A stretch of DNA of 64,000 nucleotides from Rhynchonema sp. JSB1_4 (Eukaryota > Nematoda > Chromadorea > Monhysterida > Xyalidae): the NCBI GenBank assembly GCA_030248065.1, contig JASAMV010002913.1:1-64000 (forward strand). The letters run 5' to 3'. Made by a program: the position numbers and the translations under genes. The notes beneath the pieces are model-generated. The model ran no database searches and was not told where the DNA came from. It saw only the letters and a program-made list of their open reading frames with translations. The stretch's first letter is position 1. Each line of letters opens with the position of its first letter. This document shows, piece by piece, positions 13,001 through 25,000 of the stretch.

Positions 13001-16000
13001 CCACTGGTAGCAAGCGAGTGAGCGCGGTTACAGCTTCGCTCGAATTTGACTAATGTCCAATTCCTATTTCGTAGCGTGACCGCATGGTAAAATCGTTTTC
13101 ACGTCTTCTGCAATTCGGCGAAAAGTGCCGTTTTTTGCCTTATCAAGTTCTAAGTGCCATTATTTCAGCTGTTCAATGGTTTGCGTTCAAATGTTGTCAC
13201 AATTTATTCGCTGCGCGCAGACCACGATCGTGTCACGTGATGCTGTGCTGGGCGGGAAAAGTTGGTTTCTGTTTTTTTGGCGGGGAAAATGTTTCTTGAT
13301 CCCTTTTTGTACTGATCAATATCATGCAACAGATGATCTTGTCCTGCTGTGGATTAGGACATGACAAAGAAACGCAACTTAATTTAAATTACAAGCTACA
13401 GAGTAAAGCAAACTACATCAACATGAGCCCGATTTCGAAGGTGAAAGAGCAAATCCTCGTGCTGCATTTTGTATTCTTTAACGTGTAACGTTTTCCAAAT
13501 CAGCAGCCACGCCAGAATGTTTCACTATTCTGTCGGCTGCGAAATCGAGCTCATGTTGGTATAGTTTGCCTTTAGATACTCCATGTTGGTCGCACAATGA
13601 CTATATGAGAATCCATCCCCATATTTTCCAACATCGGCAAGGAGGGTTTCTGGCGATTTTTTCAAATTGAATCAGGTTTTGACAAGGAGTTATTTTCTCT
13701 TTGTTTTCCCGCTTTATTTATCGGGAGTGATCAACGTGTGTGTACCGTAATCGATTTCACACACAAAGCGTGTAATATACGTGGCTACAGTAACCCGAGC
13801 CCGAACCATTTCGGTTGCGTAGAATTCAGGGTGAAACTTATGCACATGTGTGTTTCTCATTCTTCTCACTGATAAGCATGCAAAGTTCTTGTCAAAACCT
13901 GGTCCAATTTGAAAAAATGCCAAATATCCGCCTTTTCAATGCAGGAAAATTAGGGGGATGGATTTTCATATAGTCATTGTGCGACCAATATCTGTTCTGC
14001 AGCTTGAATACTTCCTTGATTTCGCTGAGTTTGTGTTTCGTAATTTTGTGCGCAATCTTTCAGAAACCTTTCGGAGAAGGTGCTGCTGCGATCTAAATTT
14101 GATTAAAGTTCAACAGCTGCGATATTACGTTCATCACTGATCGTTCCTTCATAATTCAGGCGACAACGATGATTCGCGCTACATGATAGAGGAGGCGTAT
14201 GAAGACCTGGTCGTGCACCTGGACTCGTGTTTCCATCTGGTGGATGTGTTCTGCACAAATCTACAACAGTATTACGAGGACAGAAATGCTGGAAAAGTGT
14301 CGGAAAGGTTCGCAATTGTTTGAGGGAGTGTTTTTTTGGCATTGGGCCAAATAAAATTCTTTACTTCTCATGATCAGATATCCGCATGTGCGCGAGCTCG
14401 AAATCCGGCTTCGGTTCCTTGATATCATTTTCGACATGTCCATGAGTCCGGCCGAGTTCGGTTAGTCTCTCCTGTTTTTATGTATTTTTAATTTTTGCTT
14501 TGATATATATATTTAAAATAAGAATCAGTAAAACCAATTGACAGGTCTGAACCGCGACCAATTTGACGCCTTATGGGATTCGCTGTTCCCGGACGTGCCC
14601 GAAGGCCGATGTCTGCTGTGCAAATGGCTGTTGACGCAAATGTCGAATGGGCAACAACACGCACTAAACATGCATTTGGAGGAATACATTGTGGAAAGCA
14701 AGGTGGGAACGGGGGGGTGGGTGGAAACGTGTGATGTCATCCTTGCACTTAGTGGCTGGGGCTTGGGACGGGATCCGGGAATACCCGACATCCGACATTG
14801 CCCGATCTCAGTGACTGACCCACCCCAGAACTGAATTATAATCGCACCGACAATCTGTCATTCTTTCTTGTCAGCTGCCGGACGTCGATCCCTCGCGAGT
14901 GTCGAATGTCGAGCTGGCGTTCGTTCAGGCGTTGGCCGGTCGAGTGAATCGGCCGAAATTGGCCGAAGCCTGCGTGGGATTGTTGTGGAAAGTCGGTTGT
15001 TGTTTCTTTTTGATATAAGTAGCTGTTGAAATTCATTTAGTTCTTTTCACATACACAAGTTGAGAAAATTGATCATGAATTTAAGGTGGCTTTGTCCAAT
15101 CACGACACCAACATCAGTCGCAAGGCGCAATCCTGTGTGAGCTCGTATTACCTGAGTGCCCATGGTAAGTGAATTACCCACAATATGTACATTTGATGTC
15201 TTTTTTACTTTTGGGATTCAATTAGTCAGACGATTATAAACTAAATGGCATATGAAAGGTACTCCCCCTCGTAAACACCGCTCAATGAATTCTGTAATTA
15301 CTTTTACTGTGCCCCTAATGCTGATGGTGTATTTATTTGTTCATCTGTTCGCCAATAAACTGTTTAATTCTGGTCGTTGTTTGGTTTTGCGTGCCTGTGT
15401 GGCATCAAGCGAAATGTTGTTTTGGAACAATTCAAACGAGACGGAATTGGATGGGAGGCTCCCCCAGAGTCTGCGAGGGACTGACGTTTCCGTTTCATGC
15501 CCCCGAACAACTTATTCGGTTAGTCTCGGTATTATGGGTGTGTTTTCGTCCTTGTTATGACAACGTGTGGTGCAGTAATAATCAGGTTGTCTTTTTATTT
15601 GTCAACAAACACAAAAGAGACCAATTTACAGTGCTCAGCGCTGCAATGTCTAGACTGACGTCATAATGTATCTTGTATTTCTCATATAATATGACATTAG
15701 GCCTGCAGTGTACATACTGTACATAGCACATACAGTAAGACGGACATCAAAATGAGAAGAAGTTTATTACATGTCTGTCTGATTGGTTTGCTGCCCGTTT
15801 TTCTGAGAGCAATTAATTTCGAACCGCGCTAAGACATCGTTAGCACTCCCCTGCTTCCAGCCATTTCGAACTAACTGGCTATTATCAGCACTTGTCCGTC
15901 CGCTCCCCCGAATCGCGTGTGCGCATCTGAGATAATGTCGAATGCCACTTCAACGGATTGGCCGGACCGGCTGCAGGCACTGTTTCGCGTCGTCGATGTC

Positions 16001-19000
16001 ACCATCGGTGTCATGGGATGTGTGACCAACAGCGTCATTATCATCGTGTTCATGCGATACGCGGAAATGAGGAAACACAAACACTTCACGTGCCTTTGGG
16101 TGTTGGCCGTATTCGATCTGATCCGTTGTTTTAGCGCGATCCAATTTCAAACAATCAACTTCTTGATGGAAGTCCATGTCATCGGCACTCCAGTGAATGC
16201 CGTTTACTGTTTGTTACTTCGTCAACCGGCCATATTCGCGTCCAGCATGAGTCTTCGCATCCTGGCCCTGATACCGTTTGATCGTCTGTTGTCGGTAATG
16301 CGGCCCGTTAAATACCGTCTCGTCTATAACCACCGAAAACGGCAACTCGGCGTGACGTCCGTGTTGCTTATTGGCACACTATTCGAGCGTCTGACCGTGT
16401 CTGGAATCGTCTACAAAGATGATCAGGTGACCATGCTGCCCGATTGTTACAATGTACCGCTGCCGCCGGTGTGGGTTCGAAGATACCATGATATTCTAAT
16501 GTGAGTGAAGTTTGTTTGGTCAAATGTATACATAAGGCTACGCCCAAGCCTATTGTCCAAGTTCTCGCCATTAGCAGCCGGCGCGGCTGTCTTGTCTCCC
16601 GCTGTTTTGTCCGTCCCCCCGCGGCAAACAGTGCCACGTATGTTGAGGAGGAGTTGACTGTGTCTCGCTTTATTTTTGAATCGTGCTATGCTAAGGAAAC
16701 AAATGAGAAGCACCTTACATTTCAGCTTTGTACCTCTTATTGTGATGGTCGGCGTAACGGTGCTCATGGTGTTCGTACAAAAGAAGAAGTATGTCGTTGC
16801 TGATGGTGGCACAAACCAAAACAAAGCTGATATGAAGAAGCGCCACAAACAACTGAACAAATTGGTCTTCAAAACATTGATCTGTGCGCTTCTACTTCAT
16901 ATTGTCCCTCTGTTGGCAATCATTCTTTCAGCCATAAGTCTTCCTGCTTATCTGAAAGCAGTGTTGCAGTTTGCTGCAGTAGGAACGCTCACCAATTCCG
17001 CTGTTAACGTTTTTATATACGTCGGACACCACGATGACTTCAAATTGCATGTGTCGAAACTACTGAAGCGAAATAGCAGTTCAAACAGTAATCAATGACA
17101 GAGACACCTAACATCAAATCATGGAGGAAAGTGACCGCAACAGCATGTATGCCTGTGTCACTGATGTTACCCTTCATGTGATTTTATCATTATACACATC
17201 CTAATTGCGCATATTGAAAACTGATGTTTGCGACCTAGCAATGTATTTACTAATTTATTGATAAAAAATAAAATCTAGACCGATTCGCTTAATCTTAATT
17301 TTACGCTCCTCTGGGTGACTACAATTGAAAGTCTCCCATTTGTTGTGCCTGCACGTTCCGTCAAGACACAAAGAAACACGAAACACTTCACAACAGTAAC
17401 AGTAGTAACTGTCATTGCCAGATTCGTGCGACGCAAACCACCGTCAGCGGACGTTCATCGATATTTGCACGACGGCGTTGCGCAACAAACTCAAATCGGT
17501 GGTCGAATGCCTGGCGTTGAAACCAATGGATCGTGATTACAACGTGCTCGACAACGACCTGCAGCAGATCCATAGAGGACTGTTGGTGCTCAAGATGCAC
17601 ATTGATGAGTACCGGAACAAGTCGGTTTTATTCCATTGTGGCCGTATTGCTTTTTTATTATGCGGCCACGACAGGAATCCGCGGATTGGAAAATAAGTGC
17701 AAGGCCTTTGTTGCTAGGTGAGCTGTATTCGTAGGAAGTTATAGCTTGCCACCATTTGTGCTGGCACACTATGCCGCTGCATTGAGTGATCTAACAGCTG
17801 CGGTATCAGTTTTCCAGTCTAACATTTTTTGTTGGGGTTATGGATGAGAATGTTGGGTTGATTTAGTGCTTCCCGTTTGCAGCTTGAAGCACCACAACCC
17901 ACCCGTCCGATCAAAACACTTAACATATCCACTCCACCCAGTGCTGTGGCTGGGGGGGTCCCCAAAAGGCACACTGTCTCCCCCTCGCTGGTACAGCATG
18001 TGACCCCCGCGGTCTGGTACAGCATCTCCCCTCTCTGGTACGGTATCTTCCCCTATTTTGGCCCCATTTTCACCGCAAAAATTTGCGCGCTATGCGCGAA
18101 TTGCGCACGTTGTAACCCATAAAAATGCAGTAGTATGGTGCTGGCTGGATCTGCCCCTCAAGTTCCCCTTCCCCACCCCCAAACTAGGTCTTCCTTCCCC
18201 CCAAAATTGTCATATGGAGGGTACAGTGTCTCCCCTTTTTTGTCCTCAGGGTACAGTACCTCCCCCCTCAGAAGTAGCAACTAACTGACTCGACCCAAAC
18301 CGCGAATCGTGGCGCACGCCCAGCTCTCGAACAACATTATCGCATTTGATTGCAGCCATTCGTTTCTCGTGCGTCTGTGTGAACTGTTCGAGCCCAGCCG
18401 TCGTGCGCATTACCAACAGAGTCTGATGGGTCTCGACCCCGCACCGTCCTGTATGCAACTGACCGTGCAGTTCAGTGGCAGCAATCCACCTGTCAAGGTT
18501 GGCTTGGCGAATCTTGCTCTGGTGTGGGAAAAGAACACTTTCGTCGGGTCGCAAAAAAATGTTGCCAGCATTTCATTACGCGTTCGAGAGTGTTCGTGTT
18601 GTATTTCTTGATATTTTCGAGCTACCACTGTTATTAGAAAAAAAGTGAGCGCGGCGCTATTGAAAACAAAAAGGAATGAAGTTAAAGGAAACAGCACAAA
18701 ACAATCTTTTCTTCTTTTCAGAGCAACATCGTCGTGCCACAGAACATGCTGTTGAGCGAGTTGCGTGTGAAAGTGGCTTACTTGTACCTGAAATACTGCT
18801 ATGTGTCGCAACAACGACAGCCAATGTCGAGTCCTATGAAACATCAGGTTGCATCGCCGCCACCCAACGTAGTTGGTCAGTTCAGTTGGTTTTATTTTAT
18901 GAAAGAATGGCGTAAACTACACGACAAAGTTCTTGTTTTATCATCGGGCAAATGGAAAATGTAAAATGTTTCGGCTCTTATGTTTACGCCGCCGACAATT

Positions 19001-22000
19001 GGCCTTTAGTAATCTCCTTCCAGGATCCTCCTTATTTTAACCTAAAATATACATAATGGCCCAAATTCTCGAAAGTCACCGCCGCCGGGGGCGGTTGCAC
19101 AACAGTATATTTGATATATCTTACGCCCTACACCTCGGTGCGTAAATTCCCTTTTAGTCCCAAAACATGCGTGCCTTAAAAAACGCTGCTGTTTGCCTAA
19201 ACATGCAAAGAATTAAGGTCAACCAGCTGCAAATTGTCATCATCGTGTTTGGGGGCGCAACCACCTCCGGTGGCGGTTGCCATTTCGAGAGTTTGGGCCA
19301 ACATGAGCACATAAAATGATTTTTTTACGTGTCATAGTACTTACTGGGTTCATGTTTTGTTTTGTTGATGTTTATGCATTTTAGTGAGTCGAGACGGCAG
19401 CATCAACGCAAATACCAAGCCCAAAGCCGAAGATATGGATGAAACATCACAGAGCTCGGGCAGACAGACACAAGGCACGGCACAGACGGCTGCGAGTCCG
19501 TCGGAATCGTCCGGCGAGGGCAGTGAAACATCTAGTTCAGGGGTTGGTGATGGTGACTGATGCATTCAGGGGCTTTAGTTTGGTATGTTTTGGGCTGAAT
19601 TTCATTGAGATTGTGTAGCCGACGCATTCGAATCAGATTCAAAGCCTACTCATTGGAGCTTGATTCGTGAACGGTCAATTGTGCGCCCGTTTGGTTGTTG
19701 TAACAGCATTTTTCACACATGGCACACGGCTCTGCATTCGCGTTATCAACAACCTTGAAAGCATTTAATGCAGTCCGTATCGAACTTTGTGGTGGTTTTC
19801 TATATTGTCACAAGAATATACATTTGTTCAAAAATTGTGCAAATCACTTGTTTATTGCCACGACAGGTGCCAGACCAACGGAGTTCCCCATCGACCACAT
19901 GCACGACGACCGAGTGGAGCATCGGCGACGTGATGACAGTGATGCACAGGGCCACCATTCGATTGTTGTTCGGTGGACGTGAGTTGATGCCGATTAATGA
20001 CGCCCGACCACTCGCACAATTGGGCCTGCGCGCTATGAATGTATGTTGATGGGGTGGTGCGGTTGGGTTGGGTTATTGTTGGTTTTTTCTATTTTTCGGG
20101 TCGATGTACGTGTTCTAATGCTAATCAAATACACAAGTCTGCCCTCTTTGTAGTGACATTCTTTGTATTTTAACTCTCATACGGTGGATATCTTCACGGG
20201 TATAAAGAGGGTACATATATTGTAACAACGTTCTGCAGAACAAGCAACCAGCAATCACGACACTGTTTCTCACCGTTGTAATATTGTGGGCAAAAATATT
20301 TCAAATCTTGCATTTGTTTGGCACGTGGGAAATTCTGGCAACCTGGGAGTAAAAATATATTTAGAAACAAGCAACTGAACGAAACTTTCACTGCCAATGC
20401 TGATGCCTGTTCAGACGATCTGTGCGTCGGTGTGCGTCAGTGCGAGTGCCCTGTATCGTCAAGGCGGCGGGCTGCCGGTGCCAGACTCGAACCCGAGCAC
20501 AACGATGGCCGCACCCGACCAAGACAATGTGCCGATGATGTTGTTGTCGTTGGATGATAATTGGCAGTTGTTGATGGATGTCGTTAAAGTGCTCATCAAT
20601 ATGGCCAAGGAGGTGAGTGCTGGTCGGGGTGATGTTTCATCGGCGGACCGACAATTGAGCAGAACCGCTTTCAGCACGACCACCTTGAGGAAAAAAGCAA
20701 AGAAAAAAGAAGAAAGAGTCCAATTAATTTTTGAGGCAAGAGATGTGACTAAGATGTTCCTATTTGATCACCATTTTCTGCAGGTTCATTCACTTGCTTT
20801 TGAGGGCAAATTAATTTTTTGGGACTTTATTAATTGTTTGTTTGTTCAGCAGAGGACCATCCACAGATCGCAACATTTTGGAACCAGCTCTAATAACTGC
20901 ACGAAGCATAACATTTTCGTCTTTGTGTGCGTGCCATTCAAAACTAAATTCAGGAGAACTAAAGAAATTTGTTTATTTCATGAGCATTAGCAACAATGCA
21001 CAATCCCAATTTATTCGCAGTGCGACATTGATGTGCGCGATCGTTGTGTGTCGTTTGCGATGCGCGCACGAGAATTGGTGCAATACGGCACACCCACCAA
21101 TGAACATCAGATACAGCGAATCACGGATATTATTGAGATGGAAAAGGTGATGAAATTCGTTTTGTTTTCTTCGTGTTGGTGAATTAGGCTTATAATCACT
21201 TGTTTTTTTATTTTCAGATCCCGTCCGACACCGATATCTGGGCCCCATTACTCAACGTCCAACAATGTCCCAACGATCTGTTGTATTCGTTGCAGTTGAT
21301 CGGCGTCGCTGCCGTGCCTGGCAGACGAGAAAAGGTTACTAACTAATTATATGCTGCGGGATTTTGGTGACAATTGCAGACGACAATGTAACAATTGGCT
21401 TTGGCACATTTTGCGCACGTTGTCTGCGCCTTGATGCTTTACCCTGCAGCAGTGACCTCCTATTGATGTGGTGGTACTGATACTGTGTGACATTCATTCG
21501 CAACGTAATTGCCAAAACGACCGTAAAATCACCACCGTGATCTTGCGCAACAACACACAGCGTAAAATTCATAATGGCTTACGGTTACGTGATCTTACTC
21601 ACTTGCAGTTTGTGAGCACCGGTGGTCTACGGCATCTGCTTGACATTCTGACGTTCTACACGAAGCTGCTTTGTGCCCAACCGACACCCGGAGCCGATCA
21701 TTTGACTGATGTTTGGCAACATTGGCATGTCGACATCATTGCGCACACGTTGAGGTGAGTGTTCTTTGTATTTTGTTTGAATTTTTGCAACTCCAGTGCC
21801 AGGTGGATGCAAAATGTTCGTGTAAAAGGAGTGTATAGCAGTGTTTTATTTAGCAATTTTTATAATAATAGAGTAGTCTAAAGTAACTCTGCGGCATTTG
21901 TGGTATTTATTTTGTGTGCATGTTTGTGAGGTTTGTTATGATCAGCTTGGCATGGAACGTACTGACTACTGTTTGTGGTAGAAAATAGTCCGCTTGTCAT

Positions 22001-25000
22001 GTCGACGTGAAACATCAGCGTCTGACCATGGACTAGACTTATGAATCATGCGTCCGTTTCTGTGAATTGGTTTTTTTTCGAAAGATTGTGCAGCTAGATT
22101 GATCGTGGCGTGTGTTGTGCAATTTGTGTTTTGAAGCCAATGGTGCATCAGGTCATCATCAGTGAAGATGCGGATGGTAAGACTGCAAAAACACTCGAAA
22201 AACTAGCATTATTGAGCCAGTTTTGACACATGGTTTTCAATAATTGAACTTGGGCGACCGTAATGTTTCATAAACCGACTGAACACATGCCAATTGATCA
22301 ACATTTCAGATTGATCTACACATGCACGCTGAGTGACATTGACCTGAACGCCATTGTTACGATGAAGCAAGTTATCGATCTGCCATTACGTGCTGTGCCC
22401 GACTCGCATGTACACGATGCGGTTGTGCCGTGTGTCAATATTGTGCGTTCCATTACCATTTATTATCCTTCTGGTTTTGTGACGTTTCTATTTGTGAACA
22501 CGGTTATCTGAGGAATATGTATATATTGATGTCGTACTGTAAACTGTAGGTATTTAGTGACTGGTGTAGCGTCACTGAGCTTGACGTCTGGGCTGTTTCA
22601 TAGCTATTTTAGCATTTGTGATTGTGGGCCAGCGCGGTTCATATCTGACCATGCTGGTCGAGATTTGGGGTTTGTTTGCAACTGACGTTGACAAAAAATA
22701 AGGTATTGTCCTGAATTTGAATGACATTACGATCAATAATTGGATAATTTTGCAGGCTCATTTCGAGAATCGTGATGCTGATCTGGTGCGTACGCTGATG
22801 CGTCTGGTCACGCACGTGTGCAGTCAGAATGTCGTGAATACAACAGCCGGAGATGCACAGAATGCACAAAGTACGTTTCACGATGGATCGTCAACATTCT
22901 ATTGGGTTCAGAAGAGTGAAAAAGGCGATTTGCCTCTTAAATCTGACTTGCACGAGCTCTGATGTTTCACTCTGGAATGACAAGGTTGAATTTGGGTCGT
23001 GATTTGATGTTGTATCACTAAACCGTAAACCCGTAACAAATTATAAACACAAAAGCCCAATCCCACATTTCCAGCCATGCTGCTGGTGACCCCGCACGGC
23101 TCGCAACAGTCCCGTCTTTGGTGCACCCGTTTCGCGTGGCAACTACTGAACGCATTGTTGATGTCGAATAGCGACGTGTTGCTGCCGGTGTTCTTGGGGT
23201 TGGACAGCTTGCAGAGCACGCTGCAGCTGGTATTGATTGATTGTGTGGAGGTGAAATCATGGTTTTTTTGGATTTGTTGCTTGTTTTTTTTTTGGTTTCA
23301 GGCGATGAGTCGTTCAGAATAGTCAGGTGAAGTCTGCCGAAGGTAGTGATAGGGGTGTGAAACACGAGCCAGCTTGCCACGTGACCTTTTGACAAGCACT
23401 TGATGTACCTCATCTGTGATCTGTCCTCATTTTTTGATTCTCATTTCATATCATGCGCATTCTTTTGTCAAATTTGTCATTATTACGCAGGATGTTATCG
23501 AGAAGTGACTTGACTAGAATGATCACCAAGTGTGGTACTGAAAAATATTTATCTAAAAAGAGCCTTACTAACAGTGACATAACAACAAAAATCCGATGAT
23601 CAATCGCCATTGCAGCCCCTTCTACGTCACGAGGCGCAACTCGGTCTGTACCGTCTGTGTCACTGTCGGTCGTCGTGCAATGGCAGCGTTGCGCAGAGGG
23701 TCGTGCCACAACTGGTGCATTGTATGATGCGATTGTTGGAGCACGCCAGTCGCGTGCCGCCGCCGCCCGCGCTGGAGGTTGGTTCGGTTGGAGATGTAGT
23801 TGCAGATGAAAAAAGTTTTTTGCCCCTGAAAAGAAACGGTTTTTTTCAGACGTCAAAATGAACCGATATTTTTTCGGGTGCCGGATAAATATCGGAAAGT
23901 TTCGGAAGGAATTCCAAATTTTCCAAAGAAAATTTTTCCAATTTGCCGAAAAAATGTCAACACACGGCCACAAAAAACATTCAGAGAACAACGTAATTAT
24001 CATTACTCTATCTGACCATCGCAGGATTTCGACACGTTGCGCAAGTCCGCATCGGCACCAGGTCTGTTCCGCAAAGAGGCTCCAGGCGCATCGGCGTCGT
24101 CGTATTTCAGTCTGCTGCATTCGTTGGTCGACAGATTGGCTGTGTTGGACGTGAAAATTCAGGTGATTGTTTGTTTTTGTGTGATTTTTTGTTTGTTTGT
24201 TGCCCTTTTGGCTTTTACGTCCAGGTGGGTTACAGTACAGGCGATTGGTTCTGGGCGCGGTTGTGAACGAGGTCATTTCAGCATGAAACATCACTGTCAA
24301 AGTGGTTTGTCTTGTGTGCCAGATTGACAGACTGGAATATTTCTAAATCCGCCTTGAAAAGTGAACGCAGTTTTTTAACACCAGCAATTCACATTTTCTA
24401 ACTTCGCATGAAACTAGCATATAAGCAGAAAGACAAACACCAAATCTAGCACAACACGCAGGAGTCGAGCGTCGATTTATGGTCGTGTATCACGGAATGT
24501 GTGAATTTGATACGCGATCGACCGATGTACGAATTGCGATGCGAACAAGCCATTGTTGACGCGGCCGGTGCGTTGATTTGGTTGCATTGCGTGTGTGAAT
24601 TCTGTTTGCGAATACCTGTCTTTTGAGGACTTGAACATTGTGTGTTATCATTCGAACAGTATTCTGAAATTTGACTTTATTTGTTTTTTTGGGCTGGGGA
24701 AGACAAACATATTGGAGTGGTTCATCGACATCGATGTATGTATGATATTTGTGAGACGCATTTCTTATATGACAGCAAACGCTTTCTAGTTTTGAAGAAG
24801 TCCGAATAACTGCATTTGCACTTCAGGCATGAACTACTGGAACTGTGACACAACGCTGCGCGGACTGTTGCTGTTGTGTCGATCACTAATCAAACAGTGC
24901 GCACAATGGCGACACAGTGAACAGTGCAAGGTGATGTTTCAAGCATGGTTATCCGTGTTTTATACTTGTTCGGGTGTCATGTTTTGTGTTCCAGCTTTTG

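Noticed and set aside
23446..24300. 284-codon minus-strand ORF
   Set aside because: It runs antisense over two USP34 exons (23616-23777 and 24025-24162) with conserved protein sense on the plus strand.
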